Positions 35,559 through 44,221 of a DNA stretch of 64,000 nucleotides are shown here, in pieces (the first letter of the stretch is position 1; each line of letters begins with the position of its first letter). The notes under the pieces were generated by a model. That model did not search any database. It saw only the letters and a list, made by a program, of their open reading frames with translations, and was not told where the DNA came from. Location: NCBI RefSeq assembly GCF_009834025.1, contig NZ_CP047156.1, positions 1,426,001 through 1,490,000 of the forward strand. The letters run 5' to 3'. The DNA is from Epidermidibacterium keratini. Lineage in GTDB: Bacteria > Actinomycetota > Actinomycetes > Mycobacteriales > Antricoccaceae. The position numbers and the translations under genes are program-made.

Positions 35559-36593
35559 GTGGCCGATAACGGCAGGGCAAGGCCCGCAACGCTGCGCACC
35601 ATCGCCGATCACGTAGGCGTACACGTCACCACAGTGTCGAAGGTGCTCAACGGCAGCGAGGCGAATGCCCGCCATGCCGCCTCTGCACAGACCGTCGCGC
35701 GCATCCGCAACGCGGCGACCGAGCTCGGATACCGGCCAAACCCGCACGCGACGAGCCTGCGCACCTCCCGCAGCAACCTGATCGGCGTACTCGTCCCGCG
35801 GCTGTCAGACATCGTGCTCGCGACGATCTACGAAGGAATCGAAGCACGCGCCAACGAGCTTGGCTTGTCGACGTTCGTCACCAACTCCTACGACGAGCCA
35901 GACAACCAGCGCGCTCGGACGACGATGATGCTCAACCGCCGCGTCGACGGCCTGATCTTCGGCGATGCGCGCTACGACGCGAAGTTCGTCGACGCGATCG
36001 CCGCACAGCGGGTGCCGTTCGTGCTCGTCAGTCGGCACGCGGGCGGGCATCCCTCGGTCACGTGCGACGACTTCCGCGGTGGCTGGCTCGCCGGCCAGCA
36101 TCTGGCCGAGCTCGGCCACCGCCAGGTCGCGGTCGCGGCCGGCGCCGACTACGCAAGCACCGCGTTCGACCGGACGGCAGGATTCGTTGCGGCGATGAAG
36201 GAGTACGGCGTACGCGTCACCCGTCCGCAGATCGTCTATACCAGCTTTGACGCGGCCGGCGGCCGGGCCGCGGGGGCCAAGATCCTCTCGCGCAAGCGCC
36301 GACCGACGGCGATCTTTGCCACGAACGATTTCGCCGCGATCGGCGTCATGGGTGCGATCCAGGCCGCCGGACTCCGGCCGGTCGAGGACATCTCGGTGGT
36401 GGGCTACAACGACACCCCGCTGGCGGCCAACATCGTCCCGCCGCTGACGACCGTGCGCTCGCCGATGTTCCAGATGGGTCAGCAGGGGGTCAGCATGCTG
36501 TCGGCGATCCTGGCCGGTGAGGACGTCGCCGATACCCAGGTGCGCCTCGCACCCGAGCTCATCGTGCGCGAGACCGCCCGCCCGGTCGCCTGA
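35559..36593 (+). CDS. LacI-family transcriptional regulator
   Basis: The 344-residue protein has a LacI HTH (TLRTIADHVGVHVTTVSKVL, hinge region RPNPHATSLRTSRSNLIGV) and a periplasmic-binding-like effector domain (NRRVDGLIFGDARY, PTAIFATNDFAAIGVMG, ISVVGYNDTPLAANIVPPLT). I start at GTG 35559, which has GGGAGAG upstream; the open frame extends to 35469 but that part lacks similarity. It is divergent from a four-gene catabolic/transport operon with AACGTT operators between, so it is the likely repressor. Confidence 0.92.
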   Translation: MADNGRARPATLRTIADHVGVHVTTVSKVLNGSEANARHAASAQTVARIRNAATELGYRPNPHATSLRTSRSNLIGVLVPRLSDIVLATIYEGIEARANELGLSTFVTNSYDEPDNQRARTTMMLNRRVDGLIFGDARYDAKFVDAIAAQRVPFVLVSRHAGGHPSVTCDDFRGGWLAGQHLAELGHRQVAVAAGADYASTAFDRTAGFVAAMKEYGVRVTRPQIVYTSFDAAGGRAAGAKILSRKRRPTAIFATNDFAAIGVMGAIQAAGLRPVEDISVVGYNDTPLAANIVPPLTTVRSPMFQMGQQGVSMLSAILAGEDVADTQVRLAPELIVRETARPVA

Positions 36594-36594
36594 T

Positions 36595-36649
36595 CTGCGG
36601 TGGAACCTGACACCCTATGCGCGACGTAGGGTGTCAGGTTCCACCGCAG
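36595..36649. terminator. 55-bp palindrome of the CTGCGG family after lacI
   Basis: Perfect 23-bp arms at 36595-36617 and 36627-36649 (CTGCGGTGGAACC...GGTTCCACCGCAG) with a 9-nt loop, beginning 2 bp after the lacI stop. TGTGGATAA follows at 36672-36680. The arms match the palindrome at 61086-61140 with one compensated T:A to G:C change. Confidence 0.75.
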
Positions 36650-36716
36650 GTCGCGAAAACGGGCGGGGGCCTGTGGATAACTGCCGGACAGACAGGCGGC
36701 GCACTGGACCGACTGG

Positions 36717-37892
36717 CTACGGGTAGCAGGCGCCGGAGCTGACTGGCTGGGTCGCATCGGCGTACTGCAGGGCTTCGGCGAGCTGGCCGACGGTGAGTGC
36801 GTAGCCGACCTCGGAGTTGTCTGCGGCCGAGGCAAACACGACCCCGGCTACGGTCCCGTCTGGGGTGAGCAGGGGGCCGCCGGAGTTGCCGGGTACGACG
36901 CTGGCCCGCAGCGCGTAGACCTCGCGCGTGACGGTCCCGTCCTGGCGGTAGTTGGGGCCAGAGACCATGCCGACCGTCGCGATGCGCCCGGCGGCGAGGG
37001 TGTAGTCCCCGCCGTAGGGATAACCCGCGACCACGACGTCAGCGTCCGGGCCCAGCTCGGAGCTCGCGAACTGCAGCGGAGTCTGCTCCAGCTGTGGGGC
37101 GTAGAGCATCGCGAGGTCGGTCTGGTCATCGAGATAGACCACGGCCGCCGGGACGGTGCCGCTGCGCGTCACCAGCTCCACGGCGCTCGCGCCCGCGACG
37201 ACATGCGCGTTGGTGAGCACGTGCCCGTCGGAGACCACGAACGCCGAGCCGCTGGCCGACCGCTCGCATCGCCCAGATGACGCGAGCACCTTCACGATCG
37301 ACGGGCCCGCAGCGGCGACACCGGGCGAGGAGGCGACACCGGGATCCGGCGGCGCAACATCGACGGCCTGAGTGCGATCAAGCGGGTTGAGTACGTCGGG
37401 CAGCCCCTGCCGTTGCAAGGTCTGCTCGATCGCGCTGTAGGCCGACCTCGCCTGGTCGGGGATCACCGAGTCGATCGCCGGCAGGAGCACCGACTGCTTG
37501 ACCTGTGCCGCGATCGCCGGGACCTGCGAGGTCGCCAGCGGCAGCGCGAGCAACCAACACAAGAACGCCGCTACCGCAGCGGTGAGTACGCCGCCCAGCG
37601 CCCGGTCGAGACCCTGCGCGGCGCGCAGCTTCATGCGGCGCCGTACCCGCGAGCCGACCACGCCGCCGACGACGAACCCGAGGTTGCCGATGATCGCGAT
37701 AGTTCCGACCGTCGCGGCGACCTTCCAGCCCGGGTCGTCGATCTGCTGCCCGACATACGTCGCGAGCGGGATCGAGGCGACCAGCCCCAGCGCGAGGCCG
37801 ACGAACGCCAGCAGCGCGCTGATGAACCCGTCGCGAAAACCGTAGGCGGCGAATCCCAGCACGATCGCCACGATGATCACGTCGATGATCAT
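36717..37892 (-). CDS. marP: MarP-like CvpA-fused periplasmic serine protease
   Basis: The 391-residue protein has four N-terminal transmembrane helices of the CvpA type (residues about 3-130) and a trypsin-like domain (about 190-385). The catalytic triad is His in LTNAHVVAG, Asp in DDQTDLAML and Ser in VPGNSGGPLL. Cysteines in SSGRCERSA and the C-terminal SGACYP probably form the regulatory disulfide known in mycobacterial MarP, a protease needed for acid resistance. Neighbours (NUDIX, TlpA, Nth) match the Rv3671c-Rv3674c order. Confidence 0.93.
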   Translation of the reverse strand: MIIDVIIVAIVLGFAAYGFRDGFISALLAFVGLALGLVASIPLATYVGQQIDDPGWKVAATVGTIAIIGNLGFVVGGVVGSRVRRRMKLRAAQGLDRALGGVLTAAVAAFLCWLLALPLATSQVPAIAAQVKQSVLLPAIDSVIPDQARSAYSAIEQTLQRQGLPDVLNPLDRTQAVDVAPPDPGVASSPGVAAAGPSIVKVLASSGRCERSASGSAFVVSDGHVLTNAHVVAGASAVELVTRSGTVPAAVVYLDDQTDLAMLYAPQLEQTPLQFASSELGPDADVVVAGYPYGGDYTLAAGRIATVGMVSGPNYRQDGTVTREVYALRASVVPGNSGGPLLTPDGTVAGVVFASAADNSEVGYALTVGQLAEALQYADATQPVSSGACYP

Positions 37893-37914
37893 CCGGTGCC
37901 GCCGTCCGACGCGC

Positions 37915-38568
37915 TCATCGCCAGTACTTCTGCGGCAGGTCGATCAGCTGCTCGCGGTCCCACTCCTGCTCGAAGCCGCCGAGCGTGAGCACGGCATCGA
38001 GCACCGAGGCCGTGAAGCCCCACACAAACAGCCCGTCCAGCACAAATGCCGGCCCAAACCGGCCCATCGGCGACTGCACGGTCCGGCGTACACCGGGATC
38101 GACGAGCATCTCAATCGGCACGCGCACCGCCTGAGCCACCTCGGTGGGGCTGACCTCGCCGATCCGGTAGTCGCCGGGCGCACTCGCGACGACCGGGGTG
38201 ACGGCGTACTTCGTGACCGGGATGTAGAGGTCGGGAAGCTGCGCGTGCACCCGCATGTGCTCCGGCGCGATGCCGACCTCCTCGCGCGTCTCGCGCAGCG
38301 CGGTCGCCACCGCATCGGCGTCACCGGGGTCGCGCGCCCCGCCGGGGAAGGAGACCTGCGCGGAGTGCTGGCGCATGCCGGCGGTCCGTTCGGTGAGAAG
38401 TACGTCGGGGCCGGCCGGGCCGTCGGAAAACAGGATGAGCACCGACGACTGGCGCGCGCCCTCGTCCGGTGGGGCGAACCGGTGCAGGTCGGTCGCCGTC
38501 GCGGTGCGCAGCCGCTGCAGCATCGGAAGCATGAAGTCCGGGGCCTGCGCCACGTCAACGAACGTCAT
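37915..38568 (-). CDS. NUDIX hydrolase, CoA pyrophosphatase-like
   Basis: The 217-residue protein has the NUDIX box GGARDPGDADAVATALRETR followed by EEVGI, where RETREEVG carries the metal-binding glutamates. VLLTERTAGMRQHSAQVSFP just before it matches the CoA pyrophosphatase (UPF0035-like) subgroup. ATG 38568 overlaps the TlpA-like stop (ATGA), so the two are translationally coupled, as in the Rv3672c-Rv3673c arrangement. Substrate is probably CoA or a related dinucleotide. Confidence 0.9.
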   Translation of the reverse strand: MTFVDVAQAPDFMLPMLQRLRTATATDLHRFAPPDEGARQSSVLILFSDGPAGPDVLLTERTAGMRQHSAQVSFPGGARDPGDADAVATALRETREEVGIAPEHMRVHAQLPDLYIPVTKYAVTPVVASAPGDYRIGEVSPTEVAQAVRVPIEMLVDPGVRRTVQSPMGRFGPAFVLDGLFVWGFTASVLDAVLTLGGFEQEWDREQLIDLPQKYWR

Positions 38569-39161
38569 ACGTTCACCCCCAGCTCCTTGGCGACGAGCGA
38601 GACGATCTGCTCCAGCGAGCTGAACGCGCCGATGTGCACGTTTGCCACGCTCCCGTCGGCTCGGATAAGGACCGAGTCCGGCAGTGCCTGCATGCCGAGG
38701 TCGGTCATTAGCACGCTGTCGGTGTCGATGACCGAGGGAAAGCCCATATCGAACTCGAGGGCGAAGTCGCGAGCGGCGGAGGCAGAGTCGGCGGTGACGA
38801 CACCGAGTACGTCGACCTTGCCGGCGGCCTTCTGGGCAAACTCCTGCAGTAGCGGGATCTCCTGGCGGCACGGCGCGCACCACGTCGCCCACAGGTTGAC
38901 GATCGTCGGTCGCGGTGGCGCCCCGGACATCGACACCGGCTCGCTGCCCTCGCTCAGACATTCCAGCGTGACGTCCGGGAGGGCCTGGTCTGCCGGCGGG
39001 GGTGCGGCGGGATCCCACGCCGGGCACGGCACACTGAACGCCTTGCTGGACTTCGCGGCCGACGTGCTCGTCGTGGTGCCGTCGGCCCGGCCGACCGCGC
39101 CGCTGCACCCGCTCAACACGAGCGCGGCCGCGGTCAGCAGTACGCCGAGTCGAGTCTTCAT
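38565..39161 (-). CDS. TlpA/ResA-like thioredoxin-fold lipoprotein
   Basis: The 198-residue protein has a lipoprotein signal with LSGC lipobox (Cys about residue 19). A thioredoxin fold follows, with active site WATWCAPCRQEIP (about residue 93) and cis-Pro region GMQALPDSVLI. Extracytoplasmic, membrane-anchored thiol-disulfide oxidoreductase, possibly servicing MarP disulfides or cytochrome maturation. Overlaps the NUDIX gene by 4 bp. Confidence 0.92.
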   Translation of the reverse strand: MKTRLGVLLTAAALVLSGCSGAVGRADGTTTSTSAAKSSKAFSVPCPAWDPAAPPPADQALPDVTLECLSEGSEPVSMSGAPPRPTIVNLWATWCAPCRQEIPLLQEFAQKAAGKVDVLGVVTADSASAARDFALEFDMGFPSVIDTDSVLMTDLGMQALPDSVLIRADGSVANVHIGAFSSLEQIVSLVAKELGVNV

Positions 39162-39188
39162 CGTCAGATCAGGGTAACCGCGTGTGGG

Positions 39189-40010
39189 CTAGCGGAAGTC
39201 GGCTGCGGTCTTGACCAGCTTGGCAGCGACGGCCGGATCGGTGGGCCCTTCGCCGTACGACGGGCACAGCGGGGCGATCGGGCACGCGCCGCACGCCGGT
39301 TTGCGGGCGTGGCAGCGCCGACGGCCGTGGATGATGACGCGGTGGCTGAACATCGTCCAGTCGCGCTTCTCGATCAGCCTGCCGACAGCGTGCTCGACCT
39401 TCACCGGGTCGGTTTCTTCGGTCAGCTTCCACCGGCGCACGAGGCGCCCGAAATGGGTGTCGACGGTGATGCCGGGTACGCCGAACGCGTTGCCGAGTAC
39501 GACGTTGGCGGTCTTGCGCCCCATCCCGGGAAGGGTCACGAGGTCATCCAGGCGCGCCGGCACCTCACCGTCGTACCGCTCGACGAGTGCGGCACCCAGC
39601 CCGATCAGCGAGTTGGCCTTGTTGCGGTAGAAGCCAGAGCTGCGGATCATCTCCTCCAGCTCGGTGCGGTCGGCCCCGGCGTACGCCGCTGCATCGGGGT
39701 ACTTGGCAAACAGCGCCGGAGTGATCTTGTTGACGCCCTTGTCGGTGCTCTGCGCAGACAGGATCGTCGCGACCGACAGCTCGAGCGGGTTGGTGAAGTC
39801 GAGCTCGCAGTGCGCGTCGGGGTAGAGCTCGGCCAGCTCGCGGTTGATCTGCCGTGCCCGACGCGTGCGCCCGCGCGGGGTCTCAGCAGCCCACTGACGC
39901 GCGGTCTTGCGACGCTTGGGCAGCCCGCCGGCCGGCGCCTCGGACTCGGCGGCGACGGTCGACGTCGAAGCGGGCTTGGCGGTGGATTCGGGTGGGTACG
40001 GGGCGCTCAC
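39189..40010 (-). CDS. nth: Endonuclease III
   Basis: The 273-residue protein has the HhH motif [18 protein letters not shown] with catalytic Lys, catalytic Asp in [14 protein letters not shown], and the [4Fe-4S] cluster [17 protein letters not shown] (C-x6-C-x2-C-x5-C) at the C terminus. It excises oxidised pyrimidines and nicks the abasic site. A basic N-terminal extension of about 55 residues precedes the core. I start at GTG 40010 because TACGCT sits 7 nt upstream (leaderless). Confidence 0.95.
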   Translation of the reverse strand: MSAPYPPESTAKPASTSTVAAESEAPAGGLPKRRKTARQWAAETPRGRTRRARQINRELAELYPDAHCELDFTNPLELSVATILSAQSTDKGVNKITPALFAKYPDAAAYAGADRTELEEMIRSSGFYRNKANSLIGLGAALVERYDGEVPARLDDLVTLPGMGRKTANVVLGNAFGVPGITVDTHFGRLVRRWKLTEETDPVKVEHAVGRLIEKRDWTMFSHRVIIHGRRRCHARKPACGACPIAPLCPSYGEGPTDPAVAAKLVKTAADFR

Positions 40011-40171
40011 GGGCCCTAGCGTAGGACGACCCGGCGACGTGCGCCCGGGAGTCATGCTTTGGTTCCACGAGCGGATGGGGCAAGATATACGTAGATTTGG
40101 TGAAAGTCACTGTGACCTGTCCCCGGCAGTCACGGCAGACGACTACGGCAACAGGCGAAAGGTGGAGACGA

Positions 40172-40438
40172 GTGGCGGCGCTTCTAGTCGTGTTCTTCCC
40201 CGTCGGCCTGTTGTTGTTCCTGCTGTTCATGGAGCGTGTCGAGGCGCCGCTGCGCCGCGCCGACGACCCCGAGGAGATGGAGCGCTTCCTAGAGAGCGCC
40301 AAGCAGGAAGACGTCGACAACATCATCTCCGGCGGGCTGCGCAAGGCCATGAAGGTCTGGCGGCGCCGCCTCACCGGACGCCGGCGTCGTACCGGCTCCG
40401 ATCCCATAGAAGCTTCCGTGTCGCAGCGAGAAGACTGA
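40172..40438 (+). CDS. Small membrane protein upstream of crp
   Basis: The 88-residue protein has one N-terminal transmembrane helix ([20 protein letters not shown]). A conserved-looking soluble part follows: [20 protein letters not shown] and a basic [10 protein letters not shown] stretch. GTG 40172 has GGTGGAG upstream; a longer start at 40097 is possible. It is 46 bp before crp. No function assigned. Confidence 0.65.
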   Translation: MAALLVVFFPVGLLLFLLFMERVEAPLRRADDPEEMERFLESAKQEDVDNIISGGLRKAMKVWRRRLTGRRRRTGSDPIEASVSQRED

Positions 40439-40484
40439 TGTCGCGGCGACGCGTCATCGAACAGCAGATGTCTTTGGAGGACAA

Positions 40485-41159
40485 GTGGACGAGGTACTAG
40501 CCCGCGCGGGGTTGTTCCAGGGTGTGGACGAGGAGGCCCAGGAGGCACTCGCCCGCTCCTTTGAGTTCCTCGATCTGGCCCGTGGCTCAGTCATCTTCAA
40601 GGAGGGCGAGCAGGGCGACAGCCTCTACATCGTGCTTGCCGGCAAGGTGAAGATCGGCCGCAAGTCCGCTGACGGCCGCGAAAACCTGCTCGCCGTCATG
40701 GGCCCGTCCGACCAGTTCGGCGAGCTGTCGCTGTTTGACCCCGGCCCGCGTACGTCGACCGCCTCGGCGCTGACCGACGTACGCGTCGCTCGTCTGCCGA
40801 AGTCGGCCCTGCGCCCGTGGCTGACCGACCGCCCCGACCTCGCCGAGCGACTGCTGCGCGTCATCGCGCGCCGGCTGCGGCGTACCAACAACATCGTCGC
40901 GGACCTGATCTTCACCGACGTCCCCGGTCGTGTCGCGAAGGCGCTGCTGAACCTCTCCAAGCAGTTCGGCCAGCAGGAGGGCGACAACCTGCGCGTGACG
41001 CACGACCTGACGCAGGAAGAGCTCGCCCAGCTGGTCGGCGCCTCACGCGAGACCGTCAACAAGGCGCTCGCCGACTTCGCGCAGCGCTCGTGGCTGCGCC
41101 TGGAAGGCAAGAGCGTGGTCATCCTCGACAAGGAGCGACTGGCCCGCCGCGCCCGCTAA
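40485..41159 (+). CDS. crp: Crp/Fnr-family global regulator (cAMP receptor-like)
   Basis: The 224-residue protein has a cyclic-nucleotide-binding domain (residues about 10-120) with the phosphate-binding cassette [19 protein letters not shown] winged HTH (about 165-210) contains [29 protein letters not shown] precedes GTG 40485. It corresponds to mycobacterial Rv3676 by position next to nth. It controls genes in response to cAMP. Confidence 0.94.
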   Translation: MDEVLARAGLFQGVDEEAQEALARSFEFLDLARGSVIFKEGEQGDSLYIVLAGKVKIGRKSADGRENLLAVMGPSDQFGELSLFDPGPRTSTASALTDVRVARLPKSALRPWLTDRPDLAERLLRVIARRLRRTNNIVADLIFTDVPGRVAKALLNLSKQFGQQEGDNLRVTHDLTQEELAQLVGASRETVNKALADFAQRSWLRLEGKSVVILDKERLARRAR

Positions 41160-41172
41160 TGCGCTGTGCTCC

Positions 41173-41210
41173 GAACGCCGTCCGTGCCGCCTGCGGCCCG
41201 GGCGGCGTTC
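41173..41210. terminator. Hairpin after crp
   Basis: GAACGCCG (41173-41180) pairs with CGGCGTTC (41203-41210), 14 bp past the crp stop; the loop is GC-rich and can pair further. Confidence 0.5.
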
Positions 41211-41241
41211 GACGTTTACCGGCCTACTGACCGCTTCGCAG

Positions 41242-41279
41242 TCACACCTGCGCCGATGTCGGACAGGTACCAGGTGTGA
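41242..41279. promoter_or_regulatory. TCACACCTG-N20-CAGGTGTGA dyad overlapping the sigma gene start
   Basis: Perfect 9-bp arms at 41242-41250 and 41271-41279; the right arm contains the GTG start codon (41276-41278). It could be an operator or an mRNA hairpin hiding the start. CAGGTGTGA recurs at 61802-61810. Confidence 0.5.
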
Positions 41280-41815
41280 GCATTTCAGAGGCAAACCGAG
41301 AAGCCGCGTTCCGCGCACTTTTCACCGACGTGTACGCCGACGCATTACGTTTTGCCCAGCGCCGAGCCGATCGTGACGTCGCCGAAGAGGCCGTCGCGGA
41401 TGCCTGGCTGGTCGTCTGGCGGCGATTTTCCGAGGCACCGCACACTCCCGAGGCCAGGCGCGCATGGGTGTTCGGGGTGGTGCGCGGCTGCTTGCTGAAC
41501 GCACGCCGCGGCAGCCAGCGCCGTACCGCGCTCGCCGTGCGGCTCGCCCAGTCTCCACCCGACGACTCCCTTCCGGCGGACGCGGCGCTGCTGCGCCTTG
41601 ACATTGCGCGCCGCTGGCCTGAGCTCAGCGCTGAACATCAAGAAACGCTGTCGCTGGCGATCTTCGAGCAGCTCACGGCCGGCGAGGCCGCGCGCGTGCT
41701 CGGCATCACCGCGACGACCTACCGGGCCCGACTCTCGCGTGCCCGACGCGCGTTGCGTGCCCTCCTTTCCGACGATTCGCTGCCCCATCTCTACCCCGTG
41801 ACGGAGACATCATGA
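41276..41815 (+). CDS. ECF-type RNA polymerase sigma factor
   Basis: The 179-residue protein has region 2 (FRALFTDVYADALRFAQRRA, VAEEAVADAWLVVWRRF) and region 4 HTH (LSLAIFEQLTAGEAARVLGI, TATTYRARLSRARRALRALL). It belongs to the SigE/ECF branch. The start GTG overlaps a palindrome arm. The next gene, a single-TM protein, overlaps by 4 bp (ATGA), the usual sigma/anti-sigma layout. Confidence 0.9.
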   Translation: MSISEANREAAFRALFTDVYADALRFAQRRADRDVAEEAVADAWLVVWRRFSEAPHTPEARRAWVFGVVRGCLLNARRGSQRRTALAVRLAQSPPDDSLPADAALLRLDIARRWPELSAEHQETLSLAIFEQLTAGEAARVLGITATTYRARLSRARRALRALLSDDSLPHLYPVTETS

Positions 41816-42651
41816 ACACCGACGAACTCATCAGGACCCTCGACGTCGCAGACAACGCCGCGACCATCCACGGCACGTCGGGCCCGACCGCCCTGCTGGA
41901 GCGCATCGTGCAGGACCGCGGGGGTGACGCACCGTCGGATCACCGCCGGCGTCGTACTCGCTACCAGAAAAGCGCGATCGGCGTGGCCGCCACGATCGGC
42001 ATCGGCGCGTTCGTGATCCCGCTGCTGAGTCCGAGCGACCCGGCGTTCGCAGACTGGACGGCAACGGCAGAAGCGGTCTCCGGCGCCGATCTCACGGTCG
42101 CCGACGAGGCATGCCGCGAGGCGATCCCTAGCGACAACGGACTGCAGATGAGCTCCATCCCGCTCGTCGCCTCAGAGCGGCGCGGTAACTACATCGACCT
42201 GCTCTACTACCAGCCCAACCCAGAAAGCTCGGTCTCCTGCGTGTCCAAGCTGCCCCCTGGCACGGACGCGGTGGAAGAGGTCAACTGGGGCGTTGGCGGG
42301 CAGTCCGGACCTGCCGCGACCGCGCCGCCGGGCGCCATCACCCAGGGCGCCATCGCCCAGTTCGCCCTCGCGGAGGGGACCGTGTCGGTGACCGACGGCG
42401 CGGTGGGCCCGGATGTCGTCGCGGTGACGCTGCACGCCAGCGGACTGGAGATCGAGGCCTCGATCAAGGACGGGCGATACCTGGCGTGGTGGCCCGGCGA
42501 GGTCCTGACCGAGCAGAACCCCGGGGCCGGCGTGTCGGCTGCCGGCGGAGGCGCTGAAGGCATGGAGCCGCTTGCTCCGTCGATCAGCTATGACATCGAG
42601 CTCGCCGACGGCACGGTTCTCACCGACGTCGCGCCGGCCTTGCCGCAATAG
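41812..42651 (+). CDS. Single-TM membrane protein, probable partner (anti-sigma-like) of the ECF sigma
   Basis: The 279-residue protein has an N-terminal cytoplasmic segment of about 50 residues. One transmembrane helix follows at about 55-72 (SAIGVAATIGIGAFVIPLL). The extracytoplasmic domain has two cysteines (DEACREAI and SVSCVSKL) that may form a disulfide. No zinc-binding HXXXCXXC is present, so it is not a ZAS anti-sigma. ATG 41812 overlaps the sigma stop. It probably senses envelope conditions and holds the sigma factor, by position. Confidence 0.7.
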   Translation: MNTDELIRTLDVADNAATIHGTSGPTALLERIVQDRGGDAPSDHRRRRTRYQKSAIGVAATIGIGAFVIPLLSPSDPAFADWTATAEAVSGADLTVADEACREAIPSDNGLQMSSIPLVASERRGNYIDLLYYQPNPESSVSCVSKLPPGTDAVEEVNWGVGGQSGPAATAPPGAITQGAIAQFALAEGTVSVTDGAVGPDVVAVTLHASGLEIEASIKDGRYLAWWPGEVLTEQNPGAGVSAAGGGAEGMEPLAPSISYDIELADGTVLTDVAPALPQ

Positions 42652-42702
42652 CGGTAGCGAGGACCAGTTCCCGTGCTGAGCAGGGCGCCACGACGTTCTG
42701 AG

Positions 42703-43377
42703 CTAGATCAGGGCAAGTACGACGACGAGTGCGATCATCACCAGCACGAAAACCGCCGGGATCCACCGGAAGTACGTCGGCTGCTCGCGCAACAGCATGT
42801 CACTGCCATCGACCGGGTCGCTCACTCGGTTGACGACGACTTCGCGGCGGATCGCCAGCACTGTCCCGGCAACGAGCACCCCGCCGGCAGCAAGCAGGAT
42901 CCACGCCTCGAGTTCCAGCAGCGTGGGCGCATCCAGCGCGCTGCTCATCGCGCTGAGGGCCAGGAAGATCCCGACCAGCCCGCCGAGGACCAGCCACGGA
43001 CTGCGCAGCTTGGAAAGCGCCAGTGCTACGAGCACGCTGAAGGCCACGACGACGCCCCACATCGCAAAGTCCCAGCCGGTGAAGGCGACCGGCTCACCGC
43101 GTATGACGCCGACGAGCCCCTCCAGCAGGAAGCTCGTGCCCAGAAACGCCGGCAAGCCCCACAGCGCCGCGCCCACCTCGGTGCGCGGGGTGAACCCCAG
43201 ACTTTCGGCGTACTCGACCGGGTCGCCGAAGGCCTCCGGGGGGCTCTCGCCGGTGTCAGCACAGTGTGTCTGCACGGTCTTGAGTGAGTCGGCGATCTCA
43301 GGTCCGGACACGCCGCGCGCCCGCAACCGGAGGATGAAACGATCGTTCCAGTTCTTGGTCGAGGTATCAGTGCTCAC
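42703..43377 (-). CDS. Multi-TM membrane protein coupled to PadR regulator
   Basis: The 224-residue protein has an N-terminal soluble part (WNDRFILRLRARGVSGPEIA, then FGDPVEYAESLGF), resembling the DUF1700-like prefix of PadR-coupled permease-type proteins. At least five hydrophobic segments follow after residue 65. GTG 43377 overlaps the padR stop (GTGA). Function unknown; likely controlled by PadR. Confidence 0.75.
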   Translation of the reverse strand: MSTDTSTKNWNDRFILRLRARGVSGPEIADSLKTVQTHCADTGESPPEAFGDPVEYAESLGFTPRTEVGAALWGLPAFLGTSFLLEGLVGVIRGEPVAFTGWDFAMWGVVVAFSVLVALALSKLRSPWLVLGGLVGIFLALSAMSSALDAPTLLELEAWILLAAGGVLVAGTVLAIRREVVVNRVSDPVDGSDMLLREQPTYFRWIPAVFVLVMIALVVVLALI

Positions 43378-43721
43378 CGTGTCTTCCCTTCTCGGTTGCC
43401 AACTAGGTGCGCGACGACAGAGCCGAATCTGCTCCACTGCTCGCGCCGCTCGGCGAACTGCGCCGTACCGGCTTCGGTCAGCTCGAAATACTTGCGTCCG
43501 GGTCCACCGTCTCCGGCCTCCCAGCGCGAGACGACGAGCCCGTCCTTCTCCAGCCGGGCCAGTAGCGGATAGAGCGTCCCGCCCTTCACCGCTCCCACTC
43601 CCGCGCGCTCCAGCGCCGTACTGATCGCGTAGCCGTATGTCGGGCCCTCGCGCAGAACGGCCAGAACGGCGAGCGGCAGGACGCCACGCAGCCAGTCGCT
43701 GGGCCACTTCATCTCGGGCAT
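43374..43721 (-). CDS. PadR-family transcriptional regulator
   Basis: The 115-residue protein starts MPEMKWPSDWLRGVLPLAVL. The PadR winged HTH is seen in LREGPTYGYAISTALERAGV, VKGGTLYPLLARLEKDGLVV and GPGRKYFELTEAG. TACAAT lies 6 nt upstream of ATG 43721 (leaderless), and a perfect dyad overlaps it, suggesting autorepression. It is the first gene of a two-gene leftward operon. Confidence 0.92.
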   Translation of the reverse strand: MPEMKWPSDWLRGVLPLAVLAVLREGPTYGYAISTALERAGVGAVKGGTLYPLLARLEKDGLVVSRWEAGDGGPGRKYFELTEAGTAQFAERREQWSRFGSVVAHLVGNREGKTR

Positions 43722-43746
43722 GACTAGATTGTATGGCTATCTAGTC
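43722..43746. promoter_or_regulatory. PadR operator GACTAGAT-N9-ATCTAGTC
   Basis: Perfect 8-bp arms at 43722-43729 and 43739-43746 enclose 9 nt. The -10 box TACAAT of padR (reverse strand, 43733-43728) sits inside. It abuts the padR start codon. Confidence 0.8.
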
Positions 43747-43853
43747 AGTCTGTCTACTTACATCGCCCAGCGGACGAACCGGCCCATCTCGATTTTCGGG
43801 GCGTGCAGCACATCGAAGCCCAGATCACCGCAGCTCACGGCATCCTGGGTGGC

Positions 43854-44219
43854 ATGCCTACCTCGAGTACGTCGCCGCGTGAGCGCGAGATCCTGCCCCA
43901 GCTAAGCAACGCGACGATCGTGCGGTGGTTCAAGATCGTGGCGATCGCTGAGGCGATCTCATGGGCCCTGCTGCTCACCGGCATGTACTTCAAGTACCTC
44001 GCCACCGACCGCACCGACGTACTCGTCTCCATCTTCGGCGCCCTGCACGGCGGCATCTTCGTACTCTTCGTGGCACTCACCCTGCTCGTCTGGCGGCGGC
44101 TGCGCTGGAGCTTTGGCACCCTCGCGCTCGCGCTGGTCAGCGCCGTTCCGCCCTTCTTCACCATCCCGTTTGAGATGTGGGCCAGCCGCACTGGCCGCCT
44201 CGACCCCACGCGTCGCTGA
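43854..44219 (+). CDS. DUF3817 membrane protein
   Basis: The 121-residue protein has three transmembrane helices and the DUF3817 pattern: FKIVAIAEAISWALLLTGMY, FGALHGGIFVLFVALTLLVW and VPPFFTIPFEMWASRTGRLD. An N-terminal soluble tail of about 20 residues is present. ATG 43854 is chosen; a longer frame exists upstream. Function unknown; the family often lies near actinobacterial synthases. Confidence 0.85.
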   Translation: MPTSSTSPREREILPQLSNATIVRWFKIVAIAEAISWALLLTGMYFKYLATDRTDVLVSIFGALHGGIFVLFVALTLLVWRRLRWSFGTLALALVSAVPPFFTIPFEMWASRTGRLDPTRR

Positions 44220-44221
44220 CC

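Noticed and set aside
34877-35602. Longer version of the MCGACG protein starting at 35602
   Set aside because: The extra N terminus would run across the LacI operator array and part of the lacI region, and has no conserved feature; ATG 35383 gives the MCGACG family start.
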